Source: Volutella citrinella
Taxonomy: Eukaryota > Ascomycota > Sordariomycetes > Hypocreales > Nectriaceae
Assembly: GCA_034401135.1 (NCBI GenBank)
Contig: JAWZSP010000001.1
Location: 3,968,001-4,032,000, forward strand
Reading direction: 5' to 3'
DNA: 64,000 bases
Each line of letters begins with the position of its first letter. Position 1 is the first letter of the stretch. The notes below the pieces were generated by a model, which was not told the origin of the DNA, made no database searches, and worked only from the letters and a program-made list of their open reading frames with translations. Below are positions 21,731 through 33,782 of the stretch, in pieces. A program made the position numbers and the translations under genes.

Positions 21731-24387
21731 ATGGAAAAGAGCCAGGCGGAGGCCCTGGGGGATGGCGTTTTAGTGGCCCGGGGCGGGCGGGGCGGAGGCA
21801 GTGGGCTCATCCATGTACCTAGTGGAGGCATGCTTCACGAGCCAGGCAGGTATGATGGCGAAATGCAATGCAAAAAGAAGCAACATCTAATGGCCCAGAC
21901 GGCTGGATCGTCGGGGTGTCCTGGGCGGCTAGGCCCTCGAGAAGGGGTGGCTGTTGTCTCTGGCCAAAATATCAGATACGATTGGACACAGCAACCTCCC
22001 ATGTACAGGCAGATGCGGTGGGTCGCTTTTCGGGTTATTCTAGCGGGCAATCGCCGCAAGAGGACGCTGTGGGTCCATGTCCCCCCCCTCTCCCGCAGGG
22101 GTCTACCTTGACGCTAGGTAGCCTGCTCGCTCCACCAAGGGAGCTGGATGGGGGAGAGGCAAGCATCGCAGACTTCACGGTACCGTAGCAAGGGGTTCAT
22201 CACGTCACTCAATGTAATCGACGGAGTACTTCCGGGATGCCTATGCTACTAAGTTAGGGCTCTGCTGACTCTGCCGAAAACTATGACCTCGAGACGTTTC
22301 ACAGAGAGAAAACAATGGACGAAAAGCAGAATTGGATGATACAGATTGATGGAATTGCCCTCCATGATATCCCAACCACGGTTCTGGGCTTCCCAGAGGC
22401 AGCAATTAGTCCAACATTGAAAGTCGGTAGCATCCAGGAACGCCCCCGGCTATGTGGGAACATGCCATGCAGATAAGCAGTCGCTCCCCGGCGCGACGGG
22501 GTCACTGATCGCTTTCTCCAAGTCTGGGCAGTGGACACGCTGCCAGGGCCAGCCAGGCATGCTGCTCCTTTCCTCGCCGTTAGCCAGATCGGCCATCGCT
22601 CTCGTTGGTGTCGGTGGGGGATAGCGTGAGCTTCTCATGTAAACCCTCAGACACACAGAACGCTTCCGGAGCCTTGTCGCAACTCTATCAGCACCCTCGT
22701 CTCCTTGCCCCGACTGATAAGACCCCGGATAACCAGGTCCCTGGGGCTGCGCCTTTGCATGAATCACGAAATTGTGATGTGTGGCTTTCCAACTCTTTTC
22801 CCCGGGCTCCGCGGACGGTTGAGGAGCCGTTTCATGGATGCGTCTCTGGTCAGTTGTCACAACGGCGTCGAGAAGCCTGTCGGATCACACAGGCCACTCA
22901 CTAATTACTGCTCCTGCCTCTCTCATACTCAACTCCTAAGGGGGATGCGATGGCACACCGGCCGACTGGCCAGCCGGATGTTGAGCGAGGCGACCTTGGT
23001 CCCGAAATGTAATTGAAACTCATTTGATGACACGCCTCGAGCCGTCCGTCCTTATCTTCGCGACGAGGTCCAACCTATCCATCATCTCGCCTCAAATCAC
23101 GGCACACCGAGCCGGAGACAATCTCGCCCGTGGTCCTTGGACTCATGGCCGGGACGGCATCTGCCCCCGTCGCGGGGGACGCCGAAGCCGAGGGCTGGAA
23201 GCCGGGACACACCAGACGGTTGTGGGAGACCTCCGAGGAGAGACTGCAACTTAGTAGAAAGAAGAAACAGCGCCACTCTCACCTGCGACCGCCCAGTAGC
23301 CACAGCATCGCCTTGAGCCAAGGCATACGTCCCAACAGGGCATGGGATGGGAGGGACTTTGGCAGGCTGTCACAGCCTCCCCCTTCGCCAAGCAAATGTT
23401 GCCTGGCTCCCCAGCCTCTGCTTCTCACTGTCACTGTCACACTCTCACTCATATCATAAGCAGCTACACAGCTTCTTCCCCAGGATGGCTACTGATAAGG
23501 ACCCCCACACCCATTGGCCAACAGCAAAGTGGGGGCCTATCATCATCCCCTGTCCACCTCACCAGCTTAGCTACACAAACTGGTAATGCCATGGCGTCCA
23601 ATTAGGGCTGATCAAGGGTAAATTTGCTTTTCTACTCCCTGCCCATTGCTCAACCTCCGCCTCTCTTTGCTTTTTTTTCCTTGAGAAGGCGGAAGGGATT
23701 CCCACCGACAAAGGATGACGACATCCTGGGGCAGTCGCCCTGCTAAACGACATGTCAGTCGCCATCCGCGCGGCGTGCTGCTCTTCCAGGGGTCGACTGG
23801 ATGGCGCGAAGCCCCTGAGTAATTAACTGCGTTGCATAATACGCCAAGTACATAGTAGTAGAGTTAAATCATGGTTGAACCAGAGGCCCAGGTAGGTAGG
23901 TGCAAACCGAGGCAGGCCGCGGCTGGTGGAATAGAACTACAACCTTGTCCATTATCCCGAGCACTATATGCACTGAGAACGGCAACAAAGTATCCACCAT
24001 CAATGCCCCCGTCCCTCTTCGACTCTTCGAGGGGAAAGCGTCGCTTTGACTTCGACAGTAGGTATAATTCGTGAGACGTTGGCTCGTCTCACTCGGAGCC
24101 AACACTAACAACACTAGCCGCCATGACCCCTGGCATCCATCTTGACAAATATCAAGACGTCACCATCAACAGTCGCCTCGGTGGTATCAGTCGCTTCCAT
24201 TCCAGACACTTTCAGATCAGGCGAAACCAATAGTCTCTATTTCCACTATTGGCGCTCAGTCTCTGATAGAGACAACATTGTGCCACAGCCCTAGTCTGAT
24301 AGACAAAGCTACACTTGAGCCACGCTAACAATATCATGCTCGCTTGTCAAGAACAAAGAACAACACAATTGCACCGCTGATTGCTGA
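21731..24387. other. gene-poor intergenic region
   Basis: About 2.7 kb in which open frames on both strands are short, overlap each other and show no family feature, signal peptide or splice-consistent joining that I could find. Isolated GATA motifs occur near 22715 and 23490. It may hold regulatory DNA of the ammonium transporter or non-coding transcripts. Confidence 0.45.
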
Positions 24388-25563
24388 TTACAAGTCCACT
24401 GTACCTGCCCCTGCCCCAGCCGCAGCATCCGACCTTTCGCTCGTCATGAGGACCCAGTCACAACCTTTGGCTCCAAAGAACATCATAAACCACCAAACCA
24501 ACATGACTTGATTGCGATATATCCAAATGAGCCAGCGTTGGTTTTTGACTGCCTTCTCTCTCCGAATTCGCCAGGCTGGTGACACGCGGCCGTAGATGAT
24601 GTACCCGACCTTGACATCAGTCAGCTTGCCATGATTGCCACCCTTCTTCTTCATCTTGCAACTTACCGTTTCGGCCACATCCACAAGAGGTGAGAGAAGC
24701 CACACTTGTATGAATGTCTGGGCCAATGTGAGTCCCGGTGGGAACTAGAAGCCGGCCAGATTGACCCAGCAGCCGAAGGCAGCACAGATAACCAGTTTGA
24801 TCAAGGCCGTAGTAACAAGCAGCCCTTGTAATCCCATGAGACCTGCCGACAAGGTGCTTTTCTGAAACGGTGTGTATCTGCGGAACATTTCCAGCCCGAA
24901 GACTTCAATGTCGCGTTTCTAGATAGGTTCGTTCGCAAGTTAGACGCAGCTTCTCATCTGCAATCATCGCCAAGAGACCAAGGGGGCTTGAGACTCACAT
25001 TCCAGCGGACAGGCTCAAGCATTCCAAGGATCATGAAGCACGCAAAAATGTGCACTACGAACATGCGAATTCGCGTCACGGTTTCTCCTTCCTCGGCCCA
25101 GGCAGCAGGTACAAACTCCAACACCACAAAGGCATCCCCAACAAGAACACAGAGGGCCAACACACAGGCAGTATACAGCCATTTTTTATGTCTGTCGACG
25201 GTGCGGGCCTAGCGATTCCGTTTCGAGAGTGGGAAGAGGGATAGGAGCGCGTATACTAGCAATCCGTTGACGAATTGCACTGCCAGAGCGAGGCGGTCGT
25301 GGCGGGCACGGCTGCCAGCTGCCGACTCGGGAGCAACGAGGCCGTGGAGGCGATGAAGGGAGGCTGCGCAAAACGAGATGATCCAGTATCGAGCATGGTG
25401 AGTTAAAGAGATCATAGTAGGCCAAGGGTGGATAGGCAGAACCTCAGACTGCGTGTTCGGCACGTTCCAGACCAGGGAAAGGACGCACAATCCGAAGAGT
25501 CAGGTTCCGAATAATGAGCAAATGTACAAAAATGAGGATAACTTGCAGAATCCTCGGAAGCAT
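24388..25563 (-). CDS. unrecognised multi-pass membrane protein, five exons, in-frame TAG
   Basis: I do not recognise the family. A consistent model has exons 25563-25528, 25448-25257, 25208-24999, 24918-24667 and 24609-24388, about 303 codons, with all four introns in phase 0 and good signals (GTGAGT donor with CTAAC branch; GTAAGT donor with CTGAC branch; one 48-bp intron). Coding stretches include ARYWIISFCAASLHRL, MFVVHIFACFMILGMLEPVR, FGLEMFRRYTPFQKSTLSAG, FIQVWLLSPLVDVAET and VMLVWWFMMFFGAKGCDW, giving perhaps four to six hydrophobic segments. One TAG at 24747-24745 interrupts exon 4 between WVNLAGF and FPPGLTLAQ. It is either a nonsense mutation or the acceptor of a sixth short intron whose donor would be weak (GTTATC or GTTACT). 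The 5' end is the least certain part. Confidence 0.5.
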
Positions 25564-26515
25564 TTTGATGGGTGATAGGATGGATAGTAATGTGTGTAGT
25601 GAGATGTTGATGGTTCGACAAACAACTGCACGTGTGTGGTGGTGGTGGTGGTTATTGTTTCTTGCTAGAGTGCAGAACCGTGCTCCCCACACAGGGGAGT
25701 GACACCCGATGACGCCTTCCAACATGAGAACTCGACCGGGTAACGGCGTTGCCGCAGCCACAAGAAAGAGGCATCGCTTCCATTGTTTTAAGAGCAAGTG
25801 CAGATTCATTTAGCTCCACCTAACATTTCCAACTAGCAGTGTTGAGGTTGGGGACCACCCATTATCCATCTTGCCAGCGAAGACCATTCAACTGACACGG
25901 CCGGCTGGCGATAGGCACGGGAATCATCATTTGCAAGTTGAGTAGTAGACATAGTAGGTATTTAATTAGAGCCATCCAGAGTACTAGTTGACCCTCTAGA
26001 AGATATATATTGTACAAGCATTATATCTACGTCCCACCACTCAGCTTGGTCTATCCATACACAAAACTCGGCAACGGGTGTAATAACCACACTTGCCTCT
26101 AAACCAGCCCACCCACCACAAGACATTATGTACCAAATGTTCCACTGCAATATATATAGCCAGGTTGTCCGATCAGTAAAAATGCGGCAATAGCCAAGTG
26201 CCATCCTAAGCACCTCGTTTTGCAAGACGTCTCTCCAACAGTTCTTCATTCCCAATGCGTTTGGTGCGGTGAGCACCTGTTTGATAAAAAGACGATCCGC
26301 TTCCCATGTCCAGTTTGAAGACCCAAGCCCGTCATCTTAGACCAAGCACATAGGCATCAGCATGCGCTAGCTTCAGCCAGTGGCTGTGACGGCTCATGCA
26401 GTTCCGAGTAATAAAAAAAGGGAAAGGTATTGAAATCAGGTCAACTCCGGGATTCGCTAAATGCACCAGAGATAACGGCTTGGTTCGTATCCACCGATAT
26501 CCAATTACCACTTCA
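25564..26515. other. intergenic with GGT repeat
   Basis: Lies between the unknown membrane protein and the 3' end of the coiled-coil gene. It contains a GGT trinucleotide repeat at about 25638-25652 and AT-rich sequence with TATATAT near 26005. A minus-strand open frame extends upstream of the membrane gene but looks non-coding. Confidence 0.45.
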
Positions 26516-29500
26516 TCAAGCCTTTGAGCCCAATGACTGGAATCTCTGCTCAAACGACTTGAGCTGCTCCTGCTCAATCATCTTTTGCAATCGGCGAGTC
26601 TCTCGCACGGCAGTTTCACGCTCCTCTTGTAGTTCCAAAACTTGAATCTGTGCCGCGTTCATCTTAGAAACAACCTCTTGCATTTCGATTCCGGCGTCAT
26701 CGAGAGCCTTCTCCAGCTCTGTAACACGCTCTCGAAGCGCGGACATCTTCGCCGCATCCTCAAAGCTCTGTTCCGGGGACAGACGAGGAGAAATAGGGAA
26801 GCGCGGAGACGAAGGACTCAGGAGCGAAGGCTTACGAGGCGATCGCAACCCAGGAGATCTTAGAGATCCCAGACCGGGGCTGGCCATGCGCCGCAGCTGC
26901 TCATTATGAGCCTCTCGCAGAGAGTTGACCTCCTCCTCGTGTTTTGCAACGCGTTCCTCAGAGGCCGTCTGGGCAGAGATGAGTTGCTCCTCCATCGACT
27001 TGAGCCGAACCTGGAGTTCAGCAATGCGATCGGAGTGCGCCTTGCGCTCGTCCTCGTTCCGGCTGACAGTCTCAGACAGACGGTTTCGTAGCTTGGAGTT
27101 TGTTGCCAGCTGCTGTTGAACTTGCGAGGCAAGCTCCTCAACCCGTCGAGCCGACTCGCCAAGCTCGTCCGCAAGGAGGCGCTCTCCCTCGAGAGCCTTG
27201 CTCTCACTAGCGCCGAGGTGGCCGAACTGAGTCTTGAGATTGCTGATTTCTTGCTTGGCGGTATCCCGCTCAGAAACGGCGATAGAAAGTGTGCGTTCAA
27301 GACGCTCCATCGCCAACTGGGTCTTTTCGTCGTTTCCAGTTGTGTTGGTATCCAACTCGAGACTCTTAATACGTTCTACAGCCTCGAGGTATGCTGCCTG
27401 GAGTTCTTTGTATGCTTGGCTGAGCGACTCGGACGTCACCGGGACCGCGGGACTGTACTGACTGCTGGCGGTGCTGGAACCGCTAGCTCGAACGATGGAT
27501 GGCGGGATAAGGATATCCTTCTCCTTCAGGAGATCCCTGAGTAGAACAATCTCCTCCTCGGCTCTGTCCAGGTCCATCTTCAGACCGCCCAGCCCCTTCT
27601 CAACCTCCCACTTCTCTTCGAGAGCATCCTCAGCCCTACGTCGGAGAACGTTAATCTCGGTGCGCAGGTTCGCAATCTCCCGTTCAAATCCACCCTTTCG
27701 CGGAGATGCTGAGAGTAGCCTCTCCCGTTCCGTGTGAAGGACGCGTATCTTCTTGTCATTCTCGCGAGTCTGGAACTCCTGCCGTTCAAGTAGGTTTCGA
27801 AGAGCGCTATGGAGCGCGTCCCTTTGAGCCTCGACATCCTTGAGCCGTTCCATCAAGGCTTCGCGAGACTCTGCCTTCATGTTCTTCACGCTGTTGGATC
27901 TTCCCAATTCGAGAGCAGGAGGCCGTTGGTTACGGAATGTGGCCACGGAGTTGGACCTCCCAAGGCCGCCCGACATGGCGCGCGACATGCGGTTGGTTGG
28001 AGTGGCGGCTCCTGACTCAGGATGCCTCAGAGAATCATATTCCCTTTTAAGCGATGAGAGCTCCTGCTGCATCTTGGACGATTCATATGTCAAGTTGGCG
28101 TACTCGGCCGCCTCAGTCTCAAGGCCCTCGACGCGAGCCCTCAGCTGAGGGACGACCTCATCTCGGAGGTTGTCGCGCTCGTTGCAGGCATCCTGGAGTT
28201 CGCCTCGGAGAGCCGTGAGAAGGTCTTCGAAGTTGTTCTTGACCGTGCGCTCCTCGGAGAGACGTCTCCTAAGGTCTCCACACGTCTCTTCCAAGTCCTT
28301 GAGTCGGCCATTAGCATCCAGATTGTTGATTTCGGCCAAGTCAATTTGAGAAGCTCGCTCAGCTAGCTGTTTGATCTGCTGGTCAAGTGCTTTTCGCTTC
28401 GATCGCTCTTCCTGAAGCTTGTTTGTAAGCTCGAGTCGAAGGGATGCCTTCTCCTGTTCCGATCGCCTCTGGATCTTTTCCACTTCATCACGGCTTTGCT
28501 CCGATTCACTGAGCTTTGCTGAGCTGTATCCCGAGTCTGAGAAGTAGTCACTAGACCGCTTTCCGGGACCCTGGGGATTGTTGACCTGTTCCTGTAGCCG
28601 GTCCACCAAGTCTTCGAGGTCTATCTCGCGCCTAATGGAAGAGGCCAGCTCGGCGCTTATGGCCTTGAGCTCGTCTTCCATCTCTTCGATTTGAGCTGTT
28701 GTGGGTGGCGGTGTGGAGAGATACGAGTCATATGGAGTGTCATGGGCCCTTGAGGGGGATATGGGCGAAGAGGTCGACGAGAACTCCGTTGCGGAGGGTG
28801 ATGGAGCTCCCCAGTTGAAGAGCGCAGCAAAAGGTGATGCTGGCCCAGGTGACTTGGGCAGCGGTTTGTTCAATTTGGGAGAACCGTCCGTTGACGTGGA
28901 CAGAGGTGATTCGGCACGACTGTCTAGCTGTGGGCCGTCTGGTGGACTTGTAACGACGACCTTGTCGAGTTGTAGATGCGGTAGTGTAGGTTTTGGGGCG
29001 TACATGGGAGCCGGAGCGGGATTAGGAGTGGTCCTATCGGAGTATTCGGAGCGCGTCTTGACTTCGTCGATGTCGGTTGGAGTAGGGACGGATTCGGGAG
29101 TAGGAGTGGGATTGACTTGATCAACGCTAAGCATGCCGAGGACCGTCTCAGGCGCAGAGTCTGTACCGGAATCTGACTTTGTGTCTGGGGTTACTTCGTC
29201 ATACCCATCCAGGACATCAGAGAAGTCGGACCTGGAACCAGACGAGCCGTGGGCCGGAATGGTTCGCGACTCAGACAGACCACTGCTGAGTTGCGCCAGG
29301 TTCGCGTCGTGAGGTCTATGAAAGGGGAAGCATTCCAGTCAGCAATGGGGTTGGGAAGGGAGACGGCAGGTCAAACGGGCTGGGCGCAGCCGGTATTACT
29401 CGGCAGTGGTATATGTGTCAGACGGAACTGAGATGTGGGTTGCACTCACTGGTTGGCAGACACCTTTCGCCCTCCAGCCGAGTATTCGTACAGGGTGGGA

Positions 29501-29964
29501 CTGTCAATGGAGCAGGGTCTTGCAAACCTCTGCTCCGGCCCGGTGAGGTCGAGGGGAGATGGCAGAGGAGAGCCAGAGGAGGAGAAGCGGAGAGCCGAAA
29601 CCGATGCCGTGGAGGACAGCGGCTTTCGCTTGATGGGATTCCCGATCTGGGGCCCGGCAGGGGAGGAGGCGGCGGATGTAGTGGGCAGGCTGTCTGCTGT
29701 CTGCGAACGTGTGTGCACGGAAGAGTTTCCCGAAGACGCAAGCGGCTGCTGGTGACGGTGACGGTGGTGGTCCAGGTCTGGGACGTGGTCTGACGAGTAC
29801 GATGGCGGAGAAGGGACGACAGGGTCAGAAGCCGAGACGGGAGTTGTAGCAGCGGCCGCAGATGGGAGCACGGAGGGAGCATCAGGACGGGACGATGATG
29901 GAGGCGGCCGAGGGGACGACATTGAGACCCTTGGCCCATTTGCGGCGGCCAGGGCCGGGTCCAT
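26516..29964 (-). CDS. large coiled-coil protein, function unknown
   Basis: A two-exon gene (29964-29450 and 29315-26516) coding 1,104 aa; the 134-bp intron has a GTGAGT donor and joins CA with A to give Gln. Residues 1-310 are Ser/Pro/Thr-rich and disordered, with a QIGNPIKRKPLSSTASVSAL patch and a repeated PTPTPESVPTPTD stretch. Residues about 330-1090 are mostly heptad-rich coiled coil (for example SLRLELTNKLQEERSKRKAL), broken near 560 by a Gly/Ser/Arg segment (RMSRAMSGGLGRSNSVA) and near 960 by SPRKPSLLSPSSPRFPISP, both likely phosphorylation targets. Such proteins are often auto-named as M-protein repeat or USO1-like from coil similarity alone, which says little. A cytoskeletal or membrane-tethering role is possible but unsupported. 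Confidence 0.8.
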
Positions 29965-32900
29965 CTTGGGTGGCCTGGGGGGTGAGCTGGAGTAACAGGA
30001 GCGGCAGCCGTGACAGCAATCGATAGAGCAACAACGAGAGAAGCCAACCGAGACGAGACCAGTATGACCAGTCCCCGATGGTGGTTAGGGGGGGTGTATG
30101 GTGGTTAGGGCGTGTGACTGCGATGGCGGACGACCCTAGACACCAGACGAACAGCAGGCTAATCGGCGGCTGTTGGACCAGATGTTGGCTGAAAGGTCGA
30201 ACCGTCGAAGGGAGCAGCCAAGCTTTGCTGGCCACGCGCGCCGTGGACGAGGACAAATCGAGGAGGGAGAGGAGAATCAATCACCTGAGTAAGGGGATTA
30301 ATTTCGCGGTTGGCGGTATTACTGAGTACTTGTCCAGGAGAAATACGGCCGGTGGCACGTATCGCCGCTCGCTATCCAGGGGAGCACCAGGGGTTGCCGG
30401 GGCTAGCGAGGACGGATTTGGCGCCTGGGGGCTTTGCGCACCCACGAGGCGCGGCGAGCCACCAACCCTGGTGGAGAGGTCGGGTACTTTGGGAGGGATG
30501 AGGTTGCGGTTGACCGCCGTTCAAGTGGGTCGTGGCGCTGTGGGGAGAGGGCGGTGGCCGGGGGCGGAAGATGTACCTTTGCAGCAACGCGTATTGGTAC
30601 AAATTAGGACATTTCCAGTCTTTGTTGGTGGTTGGGTCCAGTGGGTTTGATCGCCGCCTCAGGTTCAGCCAAACTGCACGCGGATGGATTTCGCTGCACG
30701 AGCAAGCGCGTGGCCCAAGACGAAACGACGGGGCGCGTCCGAACAGGCAGACGTGTGCGACGCCGGGCTTGCCTTGCTGTGGGCTGCAGCAGAACAAGAC
30801 AGGACAAGACAGCTTTCCCAGTCGATAATTGTGGACGAGGGTGCTTTACGCGGCAACATGTACGGGTAAAGTACTGCGCGAGAACAAGGGATGGCGCCAA
30901 GAGTCGGGGGGGCTGGGGCTTCCGTCCAGTCAGGTCGCTGACGTGCCTCGCCATGCCGCAACGCGCTGTCTAAGGAGGGAGGTTCCTGCGTTAGCGCAAT
31001 GTGCAAGCAGGACTCAGGAGCGAGCGGGTGTGCCCGTTGGTACCGAGCGCTGGACGACATCGGAATTATGTGGGTGGCGCGCTCCTTCATCAGGCAGGAT
31101 TGAGGACAAATAAACGTCGGTAAAGTGAGTGCAGCCGCCAGCCACAATATGCATCCCCACAATGCCGCAGTCATGAGATGATGAGAGGATTGGGTGGGCG
31201 AGGACAATGATAGGATGTGGGTGTCAGACAGTAAGCGCCAAAACAGGTTGCATGTGGATGGTGGCAAGCCGCCCTGAGTTCATGGAAGTTCCAAAACGAG
31301 CTCGCGCCTGCCAACATCTTTTCGATAACACCCCCCCACGCCCGCCCACTATTACAATCGGCAGGCAAGAAGCAGGTACCGACTGGGTATGGCAGGAACC
31401 TGGGTAAGTTACAGTTAAGCGCCATTCTAAGGTTATTACCGCCATGGTCTCAATCAATAGGTACTACTGCTAGTGGTAGAAATCGGCATCGAAATTGATT
31501 ACGGAGATATTAGCCTGCAGAAGACTCCCTGGCAACCCCCTGGCAGGCGACTTGTTGCACCTGCTACCTGCCAAGTACGTCACGGCCCCCTTACGGGCGG
31601 GGTGCGACTTCATCAGCACTTCGGGGTTGGATTCGGACCATCTCAGCCAATGCTGTCGTCGGTCCAACCTTTTCAGCCTTCCAGAGCAGAGAGGAAGGCT
31701 GGGGGGGAGGGAGTTGGAACTGTGCTTGCGGTCATTCGATGATTGGCTTGCTCCATCAAGGTGGAGCTATTCGCGATGCCACGCTCTATAGGCAAGGCTG
31801 GCGGTGGGAACGGCGGCTGATCCGACAATGCGAGGGCGGGCCCCTACCTGGTCCGTCCCCTTACATGGTCAATGCCCATGCCGGCGATAATTATTTGCGG
31901 AAGTGGGTTGTCGGCGGATCACGATTTGGCGGTCACAGAGGGAGGGACGCAGACCAAGCCCAAAAGCCAGGAGGTCAGACAGCTTCATGCGAGACCAATG
32001 CGCTGTGTAGCTTTTCAACTTGGGCGGTCGTAACAGCCATCCATATTTCGAGGTCCAATATGGGCGACACTCGAAGCAGCCAACCATCTGCTGTTAGCCG
32101 CCCATCTGCGGCCGCCATCCTCGCCGCTGGCCGCCCCCATGTGACGCCATCCTCCGATGCACATGCATGTGCATGTTGCGGTAGCGGCTACTCCGTGCGC
32201 TCCAATGCTTTGCCCGCCTTTTGCAAGGAACGTCCCGGGAGGCAGCAGCCAGTGACAGGGCGCGTCTCGCTTTTTTCGGATACTGCTCGCGGTTACAGAT
32301 ACAAAGAGTACTACGTAAAACAGCGTCGACGAGGTCCTGTCGAGATTCGCCCGATCCTGGAACACGTCTTTGGTTGGCTCTCCTTGCCTCAACAGCCGCC
32401 GATGAAGCATTGGCCAATTTCTCGAGCACCACTGACAATAAGGCAACAGAGCATCGCATCGCACTTCGAATGCGACAATGTCTAGCCTCTCGGCAAGTTC
32501 GGCTCGGGAATCTTCGCTCAGGTCACGCCACATCTCAGGAATCCCGCCCGAAGTCAGCATTGCCTTGTCGCCATAGACTCGCCGCTCCACTTGTGCGCCG
32601 ATTCTCGTGATGAGGGAGAACTTTCCAAAGCCGTGCCTGTGTGGGAACTGAGGAGTATTTCGTGGTGCGCACTCACTACCTATCTAGCCCGGATGATGCT
32701 GTTCCCCCAGAGACCAGCCCAAGTGGCCCTCGACCCAAGAATGGCCACCTTCCATCCCCTGTCGAGGGTTGGGGTCTGGGGGTCTCTAATAGTGCGTAGT
32801 CTGGACTCTAATGATGTCGTTCCTGACTAGACGCGCCGAACCAGGTATGGCTCGTTGGATACCTTACCTTAGGTCGCTAGTTCGCATTGCCCTATCACTC

Positions 32901-33782
32901 ACCCACTGAACCAGTGATGGCCTCACCTTATTCCACAATTCCAAGGGGCGGTTAATTTAAGCAATCGATGACACTGGCCCCGGCGGCAGGTTACTCGGAA
33001 GGCATAAATCGCCGGTTCAATATTCTCCTCCTTCTCTGCGGCATCGCACACATGCATTGAGAAAATATGTGCCTCTACTGTCAGGTACGACGTAGTATGA
33101 CCTACGATTCTGGGTGTGCGACTCGGTCATTCACAGCATGGCGTTGCCTGGTCATTACCCACTGCTACTAGAGACTGTTCCGAGACGGGAAAGACACTGC
33201 CAATGCTGGCCAAATGTAATCGACCCCCGCTGCTGGGAGACCAAGTGGCGCAGTCTTGGTCTCACAAACAGTCGAACCTAGCAGCTGATGTGAACACTAC
33301 GCCCGCCTCTCGAATTCAGGCACAGCGATGCAAAATGAAACATGCCGTCCATCTGACGACAGCGAAATAGTGGACGCCTCTGAAGGCAAGGATTGGTCTG
33401 TTCCCAAAGCCGCGATATAGGGTAATCTCTCAATGCAACTTCGACAGAACCTTATTGGCTGGCAGGTCTTTGGTCCTATCAAACGCTCCAACCAATGATG
33501 ATCAATATTGGCTTGGACCAAATCACAACTCGACCAACATAAATGCAGTGCTCATCGGCTGGGCTGGATCGTTGGCTCAGGCCACCCTTGAATGTCAAGA
33601 TACTTGAGAAATTCGCCGGGCCGGCCAGAAACAACATGCGTACCATGTCCAGAACCGGAGAGCAGATGTGCCAATGTTCACTATTGAGTCTATCCTTGTC
33701 TACCATGAAATTACGCCCCCAATCATAGCCCTCAGACTAGACCCCAAAGCACCCAGCGAAACAAGCGCGCCGAGGTTTCCAA
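29965..33782. other. gene-poor intergenic region
   Basis: About 3.8 kb with no gene I can support. The 29965-30300 part is the upstream region of the coiled-coil gene, with CT-rich sequence on its sense strand. Open frames up to 248 codons (31739-32485, plus) overlap equally long ones on the opposite strand, lack family features and look random in GC-rich DNA. Confidence 0.45.

Noticed and set aside
31739..32485. 248-codon plus-strand open frame
   Set aside because: Overlaps a 191-codon frame on the other strand; low-complexity composition and no recognisable family.
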